Assembly: GCA_964019055.1 (NCBI GenBank)
Contig: OZ025208.1
Location: 9,120,539-9,184,538, forward strand
Direction of reading: 5' to 3'
From: Anthopleura xanthogrammica
Taxonomy: Eukaryota; Cnidaria; Anthozoa; Actiniaria; Actiniidae
DNA: 64,000 bases
The notes beneath the pieces are model-generated. The model saw only the letters and a program-made list of their open reading frames with translations, had not been told where the DNA came from and ran no database searches. How positions within the stretch are numbered: the stretch's first letter is position 1; each line of letters starts with the position of its first letter. Below, in pieces: positions 12,101-23,447 of the stretch. Both the position numbers and the translations under genes were made by a program.

Positions 12101-15100
12101 AGGCCATGGGGAAATATACAGTCAAACCTTTGATATTTTTTAGACTACCCTGGTTGACCTTTCATTATTTATTGTTTTGGGGGTTGGCTATGCGGATTCC
12201 GAATTTTCTAAAATAACATCATTTTAGTGTCCTTCCGTCCTTAGAATTGCCAGGAATAAACATAAAATGACCCCCTTATTTGAAAAAATTGGTGCCTCCC
12301 TCAAAATCCACAAAGCCCCCTCCCCCTCCCAACCTAAGTTAATTTTTGCTTGTTTTTTAAATAATTCAAATAATAATTTTTTAAATATCTATTAAATATC
12401 ATGTATATGCAAGGGGTTTTCCAAACTGCATGCAGTCTTTCATATTATGGGGGGATGGGGGGGGGGGGGGAATTATAACTTTTTATAAATTTAATGATTA
12501 TTTAATATTTATTTTTTATTCCACTAATATTTGATAAATAAATATATAAATTATACTTCAAACATAAATTGTATCCTCAACCATAAATGCTTGATTGCGC
12601 GATGAGCGTGAGTTAAGCAGTTGATTGTAACTGTCGTTGTTTGTTACATTTAGCCCTGAGGATGGGCAATTAGAGTGCAAATAATATAACCGTGAAATAG
12701 TTAGCTAGCTAACTAATGACTAATTATGTCCTAAGTTCTGCCTAAATTTGATTAGTGGAGAAATAAGCGAGCCGTGACGGGTCTTGCACGTGCAAGCATG
12801 TTTAATTAGCCAAATGATCACCGCTACGCTGCGGTTTTGTAATGCGGAATAAAAAAAACAACCGTGATAATTTGAACAAACTTTTATTCCACATTAATCT
12901 ATCAGTATTACAATTCAAATAGTTGTATCTGCGTCTTGATTTATTGACCTGTGTCTTCATTTTTAACTCATTAAACGTCAGAAACACATTCTTTTGTGCA
13001 CTGAGTCGTTGATCTGGAAAAAGCCCGTGCTCCTGTCATGCCTCGCTTATTTCCTATGTCTTGCCTAACTAAGCACTAACTATCTCCTATTTCTTGCTAT
13101 CTATTTCACAGTTATATTATTTGCACTCTAAGCCCGAAAGCTTGGCAAAATAAATGTCAATTTATGGTTGAGGATACAATTTATGTTTGAATTATGATAC
13201 CAACCAACAAAGAAATTTTGGATATAAATTATACTTCAATTAAAATTTAGCCCACTGAGTTACATCCTTTATTCAATGGCTTTCATAAAAATCTCAAACA
13301 GGATATACCGTACAATCCTGGTTATCTCATTTGTTGATTTGTTTTAACCTGGATGGCTCATATTTGGGGGAAGTGGGGCTTGAAACCGTGAGGAAAAAGA
13401 GTTTGAAATGAAGAGGAAACATATATTTCTTTCTCTTAGCCTAGTTATCAGACTAGTGAGCTCATAACTGGGAGGGTTTACAATCGGGGTGGCTGGTAAC
13501 CAGGATTTTACTGTATCACAGTTAAAAGACAAAATTCTGCAATCTTACCAAATCAAGTATTGATTCTGTGTTTTCGTATTGGTTGTTCAAGACAGCCAGA
13601 TGCAAGGGATACCATCCTTCTGGGTTTTTTGTACTGAGAAGACAAGGATATTTGCTAACCAGTTCTTTCACTGTCCTGTAAGGAAATGGTAGTCTGTGGT
13701 TAAATTTCAAAACAATCAATATTGAACGTAGTGGTGGTGTGTGTCTCAGTGAAAAGTGTTCCATATTAGCTTGAAAGTGCTAGTCTACTAGACACTTATT
13801 ATATTAATTTTCTTAAAGAGTAACAGGTTAATGTGCAATACATTATCCATCAATCAAATAAACTATGCAAAGGCACAAGAGAACTGTGTCAAGAAACTTG
13901 GGAGTAATGGTTGTCAGATTGTTGATAAACCTGTCACAAATTTTGTCACTGTACATCAGAATGTAGTAATGAAAATAGTGATAGAGTGGTGTTTGTATGA
14001 GTGCATAACAGGGAAATGACATGCCATTACTAACATTGAAATGGCTTCCCATTGTCTTCCAGTAGTTCATCCAATCACAATGCTTAGTTACAGCTATATG
14101 GTAAGATACAGTACAATTTGTTTCCCATTCATACTAGTTGCATAGTGTAATAATTATACTTAAGTCCAAGTATAACTGATTTAAGAAACAAATATTACAG
14201 TGCTTTTCATATTTCTGTGACCGACCGACTCCAGACGTCTGGTGTTTTAGCTTCCATCAATCAAATTTACGACGGGCCGAGTTCATTCCAATCACGAATG
14301 ATAAAGAAATTCCTGTGTGAAAATGGCTGTCTAGTCAAGGGAATTTCCTTACTGCTCGATCGGAATGAACTTGGCTCATCAAAAATTTGATTGATGGAAT
14401 CCAAAACGCCAGACGTCTTGAGTCAGTTAATTAAGTCACAGAAATATGAAAAGTGCTGTAAAGTCTGAGTGGTTTTCATATATCATCATCATCATTAATG
14501 GTAATAATAAATTTTGCAAATCTAATGTTTTCTTACTGGGTGTTGTTCTTGCTACAGGCCAAGTGTAACAGGTTTAGACCTTCCTTGTTGAACAGGGTTG
14601 GGTCTAGATCTATGGCACTCGTTTCACAAGAACCAATGATCTCAGAGAAGATGGCATCCTTACTCTGCAATATGGCAATATGCAGAGGCGTATTTCCACA
14701 TTTATCCTGTGGGGTTAAAGAAAATGGTAAACTAAGTTCCTTTATTCCGTTTTGAATCCATGTCCATTAAAAATCATACAAAGAAAGCCCCAAGAAGCAG
14801 TAAATTTTGGAATTAGAAAACTACCCTGGCAACTTTTCATTGGCTTCTACTTGCTATATTTTAAAGATTCCATTTACAAGTACAAGGTGAGTTATTAATA
14901 AAGAACCACAATATATTTTACAAGTTAGAATATTCCATATTTGAACTAGAACTAGTTTATACAATTTTAATTCATTTGAATTTTTGTCCGCCATTTTTCT
15001 ATTCATTCTATTCAGTTTTTCTAACCTGGTAATTCACATCACAGTTCTCAGACTGGACAAGTGCACCTACAACTGCTTCATTGCCATTCTGGACAGCCAA

Positions 15101-16648
15101 ATGTAATGGAGTTTCATCAGCAGCATTGCAGGCATTGACATTAGCTCTCATTTCCAAAAGATAATGTGTGCACAGTGCTTCATAATCTCGTCTAGCATGC
15201 AAAAGGTAAATGTTAATCAAAAAATATAATAAAGTATTTTCTGTTGCCTAAAAAATATGCAAATAGAAACAGCTGCTGAGTATGCAATTTAATTTGAAGC
15301 TATACATTATTTTGAAAATTCCATGTCATATTTTACTATTTATCATACCCTGCGGCAGCATTATGCAACGGAGTGCATTCATCTTTATCCTAATGTATGA
15401 AAAAAGAAACAGTGAGTTGTTACCACTTTTTTCATTACTATGCTTTGATCAAGACAAATGTCACAACTCAGGTTAGAGCATTTGTAGTATGACCAGGAAA
15501 GATTTACAGCATGGAATGCACCTTGTCATAATTTTGTGGTGCAGAGTCTAAAAACATTTGACATTCGATGTCGTGTCTGCACCAAACATTAATAGAGCAG
15601 TGTGATATGATTTTTTGCACTCATATGAAATTTGCTCTGTTTGGCAATATATTATTTATTTAGCTTCATTCAATTAAATTGTAGCCTGCATGCAACACAC
15701 CCTTATTTAAAGTTGGGCTGCATGTAGGTCAACAGACGTGTGGGGCGTAGTGAGGTCTTGATCATAGGGGGAGAGGGGTGTAACGAAGAATTTTCCTGAC
15801 ATATCCACAGGAATTAATGAAATTTTGATGCTGAGAACAAACTTTTTTGGGGAAGGGGTTCCCCCTCCACCCCTCGCTAGAAACATTAAATTTTTAAAAA
15901 TCCAAATACCCCCTGCAGTGAAAGACATTATATTTAATTAAAAATTTAATAATAGTTTAAGATAAAAATTAAAATATCAATAAAAGTTAAGATCCTGTTC
16001 ATTTACATGCTCAATGATTGAAATCAAATGGGAAAGAAGGGTACTACAATTAAAACATACCTTTATGTTTTTGTCAGCTCCATTGTCTAGCAAGTAACAG
16101 GTCAATTCAACTTGGCCATGAAGACATGCCATATGCAAAGCACATTTGCCACTGGGAAGCTGGTAATTTACCTAACAGGTAAGTGAAATATTTAGATCCA
16201 CAATCAAGTCATAACAAAGAGAACCTTGATTCAGTTTAATTTTTGTTTGTCTTTCCATTTGCATTACCATAAAGCTCCAAAATGAATCCTGGGCTTATAT
16301 TTGGTCTGAGGACAATAGAATTACATGAAAAGGCCCATGGGCTTATTTTTGGAGGTTTACAGTATTTTTAATTAATTGATATACAGTATTAATATTATAT
16401 TCTTTTTTAATATTATATTCTTCCATTTTTTGTTAATAATAAATTATAATTTAATAATTTATATAGTGCTTAAATTATAAAATATTTTAAGGCGCTTTAC
16501 AATTGTGAGAAAATATACTAGATAAAAATGAATATTTATATATATAATATAATATACATACATACATACATACATACATACATACATACAGATAGACACA
16601 TACATACATTCATTCATTCATACATACATACATACATACATACATACA

Positions 16649-16679
<31 letters not shown>

Positions 16680-19600
16680 CCATCCATCCATCCATCCATC
16701 CATCCATCCATCCATCCATCCATCCATCCATCCATCCATCCATCCATCCATCCATCCATCCATCCATCCATCCATCCATCCATCCATCCATCCATCCATC
16801 CATCCATCCATCCATCCATCCATCCATCCATCCATCCATCCATCCATCCATCCATCCATCCATCCATCCATCCATCCATCCATCCATCCATCCATCCATC
16901 CATCCATCCATCCATCCATCCATCCATCCATCCATCCATCCATCCATCCATCCATCCATCCATCCATCCATCCATCCATCCATCCATCCATCCATCCATC
17001 CATCCATCCATCCATCCATCCATCCATCCATCCATCCATCCATCCATCCATCCATCCATCCATCCATCCATCCATCCATCCATCCATCCATCCATCCATC
17101 CATCCATCCATCCATCCATCCATCCATCCATCCATCCATCCATCCATCCATCCATCCATCCATCCATCCATCCATCCATCCATCCATCCATCCATCCATC
17201 CATCCATCCATCCATCCATCCATCCATCCATCCATCCATCCATCCATCCATCCATCCATCCATCCATCCATCCATCCATCCATCCATCCATCCATCCATC
17301 CATCCATCCATACATACATACATACATACATACATACATACATACATACATACATACATACATACATACATACATACATACATACATACATACATACATA
17401 CATACATACATACATACATACATACATACATACATACATACATACATACATACATACATACATACATACATACATACATACATACATACATACATACATA
17501 CATACATACATACATACATACATACATACATACATACATACATACATACATACATACATACATACATACATACATACATACATACATACATACATACATA
17601 CATACATACATACATACATACATACATACATACATACATACATACATACATACATACATACATACATACATACATACATACATACATACATACATACATA
17701 CATACATACATACATACATACATACATACATACATACATACATACATACATACATACATACATACATACATACATACATACATACATACATACATACATA
17801 CATACATACATACATACATACATACATACATACCCCAGATACACAACCCCAGATACACAATCATATGTTCCCCGTTAATATCACTATAATGCTTTCAAAG
17901 TTACAAAGCATGTCAAGTCTAATATTTTGTAATCATGACATCATTTTAAACTATCAAATCAAACTTACATTTACCTTAGTTCTATCTTTTTGTACTAATC
18001 TCTCAACCTCAGCCATGTCACCTTCAAAAGCTGCTGAAACAAGCTTATCCCCAATATCCTCCAAATTTCTAGATTGTATATTTTCTTTGACTTGATCCAG
18101 CATGTTTGAAACTCTCTCTTAATTTCAAAAAATAAAATACATTTTATTAGTCAGTCATCAAATTGACATCACCTTAAGAGATTTTTTACCTCCTGCACAA
18201 AAATCAACGAGCAAGCTTGATTATTTCAACAGTATGTGTGTACCCCCCTTTTAAAATATGTACTTTAATTTGGCAAAAAAAAAAAAAAAAAAAATTGCAT
18301 ATGGTCTTGAAGGTTTTCTCTTCAGGACAAATTTTTCTCGCCCTCTTTCTTTGATTCCTGGAGCTGCCCCTGCTTAAGGTATTTACAAATTAAATTAAGA
18401 TTGGAATTATTTGAATAACTATGATAATTAACAATTATTGTTCTGGACTGACTGAGCCTCTGTTCACTCGGAAACATAAAAGCATTTTTTACATGCATGA
18501 GAGGCTAGGCAGTCCAGAACAATAGTAATTCAATACTGTTTGTCAAATTAATAATAATAATAATAATTTATTAAGCATAATACAACGTCTCTATGCTTTA
18601 CAATACTAATTACAATTTAACTAAATTAATGTAAACTATAGACTACTAAACTAACACTATTTACAATAATAATAAGAAAATATATATATGATGTATATAT
18701 GGTATAATAATATGTATTAAATAATATAAATAAGATGTAAAGTATAATATATAGTATAGGACACAGTAACAATATATATCGTATATATATATAAGTATAA
18801 TATATAGTATAATATATAGATATGTATGTATTATAAATGTACAAATAATTAATTGATTGCGCCGCTAGTCAAAGTGTTCAATGAACAGGTGGGTTTTCAA
18901 TTGTGATTTAAAAGCTGCCAGAGAATCTGCATCGCGTAAGTGTAAAGGTAGCAATTTATCGATTCAGTGCATAAACAATCTGAATCATTATTTCTGGGGT
19001 GGTGTTGATGGGAGGTATAGAACACAAGAATATTTACTGAAATAGATTCTAGCTTCTCGTACCTTGGTGGGTATCTTCATGGTTTTCATGATGAGCATGC
19101 TCAAGTATCAGGACAGCAGGGTCGAATACCCAAATCCTCCCATCAATTGCCACAATAGCACTACCTCTCTCAGTCATACCAATAACTTCACCTGTGCATC
19201 CTAATACCTTCAAACAAAAATTAAACAAAGTCAAGCAACTGTTGAAAGTAAAAGAACATATTTTATTTTTCTCAGTCCACTTGTAAAAATCAGGAGTTCT
19301 GATTGGTTATTGGAGCGGGCGTTTTTTATCTCTGCCTGCAGTTCATGTGTATGCATGGGATAATAGATTGATAAACAGCAAAAATTGCAAAACAAGTGTA
19401 AAAGTAAATGGGAAAAATAGATAAGATATCTACCATCCTAAAGTTGGTCCACATAGGGAAAAACTGTCCCCTCAGCCTTGAAAATGGGCCAGTCACAGTG
19501 TTTCAGTAACCAGACCTCCTGGACAGTAAATAACCTTCATTTATCTTTAGTTATCACATGCAAATTTTTTTCTCTCTTTTTTTATTCTTTTATTTTTTGC

Positions 19601-22600
19601 AATTATAATTATTTACAATTTTCAGATGGTTTACTGACCTCTACCATATCATCTTCCCATAAGCCATTCTGTAACTTCTTGACAATTTCTATGTCATTTA
19701 AGAGGAGTACTTTATTTTTCTCCTTGACATCTGGTATCTGTTAGAGTATACGTACACCATCAAAATATACTAGCTACATGTAGCTACTATATTTATTTAG
19801 TAATTCTAATATTAATAATAGAAATAGTAATTATAATGATAACAATAATTATAGTGAGAACAATAATAATTATAGCAATAACAATAATTATTAATAGAAT
19901 GAAAAATATTCATCATGAAATAGTTAGTAAAGAAATGATACTTATCAGTTTGTCTCATACTCATTTGTAGAGAGGACTGAGACGTTTTGACTGATACAAA
20001 ATGTAAGTGCTAGTCTTCATCAGGCGATGGTGTATACTGGATAGTGCATCTCTAATACAGTCTACACCGGTCCCGATGCCTTATGAAGACTAGCAGCTTG
20101 CAGTGAAATGTTGTGGTCCTCTGCAAATGACCCTCAATCATTAAACAAACGAATAAGTATCATGACATTTCTTTAATAACAATTATTAATAATACTATAA
20201 AATAATTTTTGTTTTTATATTCTATTTCAAATTATTAGATATTATTATTTTATTATTTTTAATAATTATCATTAATTCATCTATTCAGTGGCTCTTATAA
20301 CATATACCTTACCTTGTATAAAGCAGCAGGATGAAAAGTGTATGCAACATGTTTGAGTCCTTCATATTTAACAACAATATTGCCTTGCTGGTTGGTTCCA
20401 ACCACTGTTCCAACCTTCCCAATAGTCTAGAGAAAAAATTAAAAAGCCCAATGCAAATAGTTAGCATTCTTGACAGCTGAGTTGATCGTGTTCCCCAAAA
20501 GGAATTATGGGTCAAATAATTTTGGTTAGAATTTTCCCGAGTAGGGAAACAGGAAATGCTAATCAAAATACAATAGTCCCCTTTACAGTTCCCTACACCA
20601 TCTTGAAAGGTAACTATACCTTTGCATCAAAGAGAGGCGAATGGTGAGCTTGTAATGATAGACTTTTTTAACACCTTGGATAATTATTCACATAATTATC
20701 TCTATCATTGCAAGCTCACTGTTTGTCTCGCTTTTATGTAAGGCATGGCTACTATACCTTTCAAGATGACACAGGGAACTATGAAGGGGACTATTATATA
20801 TGTCAGATTTTCAATTTGGAGTTCTTTCTCACTGAAGGTTTACTCAGCTGGTGACTTATCACTCTTTAATAAATTTATTTATTATTTAATATATATATTT
20901 TTTAATTTCTCTGATTATGTACCTCTCTCATTGCAGGAATCCAGCCTCCATGACCTTTCTCCATAGCCATCAATACATCAACACGAAGGTGTATGGTCAC
21001 CATATCACCTTCTCTTAATCGTCCTCTACCAACAGTGTCTACAGACACATCAGGAAGATGTTCTTTATAGTAGACATACCCTTCACCATAATCATTGCAC
21101 TTTAAGTCTACCTACAATGTAGACGACCATAAATTATTTACCAGTGAATATTAATATAAATCACATCCTGGCAATAGCTAAATTCATAATATTAACTAGC
21201 AGATAATAGTTTGGTGTATTGAATACAACAAGTGAATAAGTAGAAAACCTTTAATAAATGAACACTTTGCAAAAAGTTACAAACTTTTTTCCACAGTGTT
21301 TCAAAGTTTCCAACTTATTCAATAGCTAAACTCAGTTCAGAGATTTAAGTGATAGCCTAGAAATTGTACATGAAATATATGTAAGCAGTTGATATTCAAA
21401 AATATATCATTTTACTTAATATTTGAATGTATCATTCCAGTACTCAGTGGCCGAGTGAAGCCTGACCCTAACTATCATCCTTGCATGTAAACATTTTACC
21501 ACTGTTTTCTTTGTATGCACTGATCAAGACAAAGGTCACAACAGGCTAATGGGCACTAATTCACTCATTAATCATATTTTGCATAGGATGGTTTTCTTAT
21601 GAGTGGGAAACGATACGGCAGATTCGTAGCTGTACTGTAGCCTTACCATACCTTACCGTACCCGAAACTACCCGTTTTGATTGGATGAACTACTTGAAGA
21701 CAATGGGAAGCCATTTCAATGTCACCTACATGTCGTACCATGAACGTACTGTAAGACAGTACCGTATGTTTCCCACTCATACGAAAACCTCTCTATATCT
21801 TTATATACTCTAACAATTAAATAAATTTGAGTGGAAGACAATGGAAAACCATTTCAATGTTGCAGTCTGTCATACCGTGTACATGCTGTAAGTCAGTACC
21901 ATGTTTCCCACTCATATGACAACATTACTTACTTTTCCTTGAAATCCTGTCCTATGACATGACTGAATATTGGACGTACCCCATTCAACTATCACCCCAC
22001 TTCTAGGTGTGTCCAGCCATGGACTAACTCCAAGAACAATACCATGCATGTGTTTGTCAATGTGCACCTTTCCATCTATCCAATCCTTGCCAATTCTTAC
22101 AATAGCCCCTGGGAACAGGCCTTTTGCAGGTTACATGTCATTCATGATTCGGCCTACTTTTTTGGTGCATGATTTGTGAAATTTAAAAAAGTCCATGTTT
22201 CATGAATTTCAGTCCCTCTGTGATGCATGATCTGCATATTTTGAAGAGGGTGATTTGTAATAATTTGTAGTACACCCTGAATCCTTGTATCAAGGTTATT
22301 CACTAGATAATAATCAATAATACAGTATTTCCGTGATTTGTGAAAAATTGTCCATGATTTGTGATCAATAACCCATGTCCCCTTGGTTCAACTGATTGGG
22401 GGGAAACAGCCTAGTAGGTAGAGAAAATAATTTTGATTTGCATGAAGAAATAGAAAACACATGTGTGTGCTGTGTACTCTCACAAAGCACATGCCCAAGC
22501 CAATCAGAAAGTGAGATTTCTAAAATTTATTTTATAATTGTTTTAAATTTATAAGAATGGTATGAACTTGAGATACTTTACTCACCCCGTACATGAGTCA

Positions 22601-23447
22601 TTTGGATTATCAAAGCGATTGAAAGTGTGATCCTTCGTATGAACGTCATTGAAGTAACACGTAGTACACAAGTTATAACTCTTACACTGATTTTCAATGC
22701 AGTGCCAACGCATTCCAGCAATGCCTGCCATGCATCCGTCACAAGAAAAAGACATATACTTCACACCTAATATAAAGAGCACAGTCTCTATAACTCCATC
22801 AAATGAAAGTGATTGCAATATTTGGAAGTCATCATAAAAGAAAGGATCAACACTGCCTCTGTGTTCCACCATTTGTTCTACGACATTTCTCCTCCATTTT
22901 CAGTCAAAATGGCTCAAGCATACCCCCTAGTCTCCATTAATGATTTCATTATTCGAATATTGAGTTGATTATTCACTCTGAGTTTTCATAACAAATTCGA
23001 AGACTCAAAACTTCACATTCATTTCACAACTAAAATTCTAAGTATTAATGGCCTTTAATGGGGAGTTTTTCTACCTTGGTATGGTAATTGTTGAAGAATC
23101 AAATCAAAACTAAAGTAGATAACTTATTTTCAACTTTCGAGTTAGAGTGAATAATGAACCCAATATTTATAAAAAGATTTGTTCACTTCCATTTAAAGTT
23201 GACCAAAGTTAACTACAAAAACAATCAAGTTATATATACCTGCTGGTGCGGAATCCAGAATCCTCAGATCAAAACTTCCATTATAACCAGCCCTGTACTG
23301 CGCCTGATTACCATTATCCCAAAGAACTATCGCTTTTTTAGACGAAGCGTCACTATTTATGATCGTCCCAACGCCACCTTCGCCGCCATCTTGGTCATCC
23401 CATTTCCAATTTCGTCCACGAACCACTCTAGCTCCTTCCAAAGTCAT
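6127..23447 (-). CDS. Mind-bomb (MIB2-like) E3 ubiquitin-protein ligase, copy A
   Basis: Probable RING E3 ligase of about 1,165 residues. Exons 5' to 3': 23240-23447 (ATG, first MIB/HERC2 domain, [18 protein letters not shown]); 22586-22766 (ZZ finger); 21933-about 22126 (second MIB domain, 5' edge unclear); 20923-21111, 20313-20426, 19639-19737, 19063-19207 (linker repeats, GHGGW and RIWVFDP motifs); 17975-18119; 16063-16171, about 15350-15390, 15026-15191, 14537-14706, 13549-13675, 10052-10234, 9532-9744 (ankyrin repeats, TPLHLA/ALHMAC cores); 8244-9039 (Pro/Ser-rich, 265 residues); 7663-7774 and 6771-6836 (first RING); 6127-6365 (last RING, CPICMEH..CGH..CYFC, stop). Phases agree at most junctions. 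The first RING lacks its usual first cysteine (RCLCEDS where B and D have CxxC). An ADPRM-like gene lies antisense in the 3.3-kb intron between 13549 and 10234. Two RINGs rather than three favours MIB2 over MIB1. Confidence 0.85.
7017..7632. repeat. 70-bp minisatellite grown from a foldback MITE
   Basis: Seven to eight head-to-tail units of 70 bp. GTACCGTATG recurs at about 7111, 7185, 7255, 7325, 7395, 7465, 7535 and, altered, 7605. The unit contains TTTCCCACTCATACGAAAAC. The stretch 7017-7110 and the unit itself match the end of a MITE found elsewhere as a single copy (21587-21797, 13977-14150). It fills the intron between the two halves of the first RING in copy A. Confidence 0.85.
9220..9475. 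repeat. Degenerate dispersed repeat with internal duplication
   Basis: The phrase TTCGGCAC..GTGAAATTCGAC..TCTAAAC occurs twice in direct orientation at about 9387 and 9426. A related form is at about 9300. It looks like a decayed element in an intron of copy A. Identity is unknown. Confidence 0.4.
9980..10006. repeat. C homopolymer beside an ankyrin exon
   Basis: A run of about 17 C that lies about 50 bases from the donor of the ankyrin exon 10052-10234 in copy A. Confidence 0.75.
11142..12143 (+). CDS. ADPRM: ADPRM-like Mn-dependent ADP-ribose/CDP-alcohol diphosphatase
   Basis: A single open frame of 333 residues, the usual family length. It is a calcineurin-like metallophosphatase expected to hydrolyse ADP-ribose, CDP-choline and related nucleotide diphosphates, probably in the cytosol. 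Metal-site motifs are all present and in order: SDVQ (residues 10-13; the ADPRM family has DxQ where most relatives have DxH), GDIID (57-61), GNHE (93-96), SHVPLH (238-243) and GHLH (275-278). ADPRM-type landmarks LDTYD (159-163) and WLDNVL (219-224) are also present. No signal peptide is seen. The start follows AGGAAATGG, and AATAAA lies at 12255-12260, about 110 bases after the stop. The gene has no intron and sits antisense inside an intron of the MIB copy A. The intact reading frame and motifs indicate a functional gene. Confidence 0.9.
   Translation: MAGFSFGLISDVQFAFVKDRVLSDTNSRHYQNSRKLLKEAISHLNDERDTTFVIHLGDIIDGVNKNNNSSQLALKTVLDDFDRADVDIKHVLGNHELYNFSRSELLKTSLHSALCCSSHCHASKNARKHLTIQDISSPPDAFYYTFTVRRFPNYRFIVLDTYDVSVLGRSPTSNAYKNAYNIIRMHNVNEDLEDSTGMEGVAKRYIADNGGLGNVQMKWLDNVLSHADGCNQRVILFSHVPLHPTREGDTDILWNYEEVVDLVWSHKSVKVSLSGHLHENRYLRDKQGIHHRTIAAVLEADKQSNAFATVHLTMERMIIEGHGEIYSQTFDIF
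12255..12260 (+). promoter_or_regulatory. Candidate polyadenylation signal of the ADPRM-like gene
   Basis: AATAAA about 110 bases downstream of the ADPRM-like stop codon, the first such hexamer on that strand. Confidence 0.45.
12546..13200. mobile_element. Non-autonomous DNA transposon with long inverted ends (about 650 bp)
   Basis: The left end holds AAACATAAATTGTATCCTC and, further in, GAGTGCAAATAATATAACCGTG. The right end holds the complements CACAGTTATATTATTTGCACTC and GAGGATACAATTTATGTTTG. Arms are about 150 bases or more. No transposase frame is seen. It lies in the same intron as the ADPRM-like gene. Confidence 0.7.
13977..14150. mobile_element. Foldback MITE related to the 70-bp minisatellite
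   Basis: It starts with TAGAGTGGTGTTTGTATGAGTG and ends with TTTCCCATTCATACTAG. It shares the interior ATTGAAATGGCTTCCCATTGTCTTC with the copy at 21587-21797. Confidence 0.6.
14197..14461. mobile_element. Foldback MITE ending in ACAGTGCTTTTCATATTTCTG
   Basis: Almost the whole element folds on itself. CCAGACGTCTGG..TTTTAG / CAAAACGCCAGACGTCTTG and ATCAATCAAATTT / AAATTTGATTGATGGA match across a central loop. It is intronic in copy A. Confidence 0.75.
16553..17833. repeat. Very long CATA/CATC tetranucleotide satellite
   Basis: A short CATA/CATT block (16553-16678) leads into about 157 uninterrupted CATC units (16681-17308) and then about 131 CATA units (17309-17833). All reading frames through it are low-complexity artefacts. 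It lies in an intron of copy A. Exact copy number may be an assembly estimate. Confidence 0.95.
18432..18530. mobile_element. Short foldback MITE
   Basis: The ends ATTGTTCTGGACTG and CAGTCCAGAACAAT are inverted copies. Inner AGCCTCTG / GAGGCTAG also pair partly. Confidence 0.6.
18545..18965. repeat. AT-rich repeat of the ATTTATTGCGC / GCTTTACAAT type
   Basis: It contains AATAATTTATTAAGCATA..TATGCTTTACAA and a TATA-rich core, then TTCAATGAACAGGTGGGTTTTC. Weakly similar sequence occurs at about 16430-16510 and 31095-31160. It probably represents retroposon debris of unknown family. Confidence 0.35.
19937..20165 (-). mobile_element. Penelope-like terminal fragment with a hammerhead-like segment
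   Basis: On the minus strand, about 19981-20024 reads CTGATGA, then GACT paired with AGTC across a loop, then AAAACGTC. This is a hammerhead-like order with one core change. The fragment is itself an imperfect inverted repeat, with GACTAGCA.. on both sides and ATGATACTTAT / ATAAGTATCAT at the ends. It is intronic in copy A. Confidence 0.5.
20571..20797. mobile_element. MITE with TAGTCCCCTT / AAGGGGACTA ends
   Basis: Terminal inverted repeats include CAGTTCCCT / AGGGAACT. The interior has GCTTGTAATGATAGAC..AACACCTTGGATAATTATTCA. A second copy at 42428-42580 shares the core almost base for base. Confidence 0.75.
21587..21921. mobile_element. Foldback MITE and a partial second copy (source family of the 70-bp minisatellite)
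   Basis: 21587-21797 begins GGTTTTCTTATGAGTGGGAAAC and ends with the complement GTTTCCCACTCATACGAAAACC. The stretch 21834-21921 repeats the right half. It lies immediately 3' of the second-MIB exon of copy A. Confidence 0.7.
22136..22420. repeat. Repeat rich in CATGATTTGTGA beside the second-MIB exon of copy A
   Basis: TGATTTGTGA-like phrases recur several times in both halves. It abuts the 5' edge of the second-MIB exon and appears to replace about 17 codons that B and C have at that place (before GMFPG / GIFPG). Confidence 0.45.

Noticed and set aside
16528..17889. Long open frames of 400-450 codons on both strands
   Set aside because: They are translations of the CATA/CATC satellite (HTYI, HPSI, MDGW, MYVC words) and not genes.
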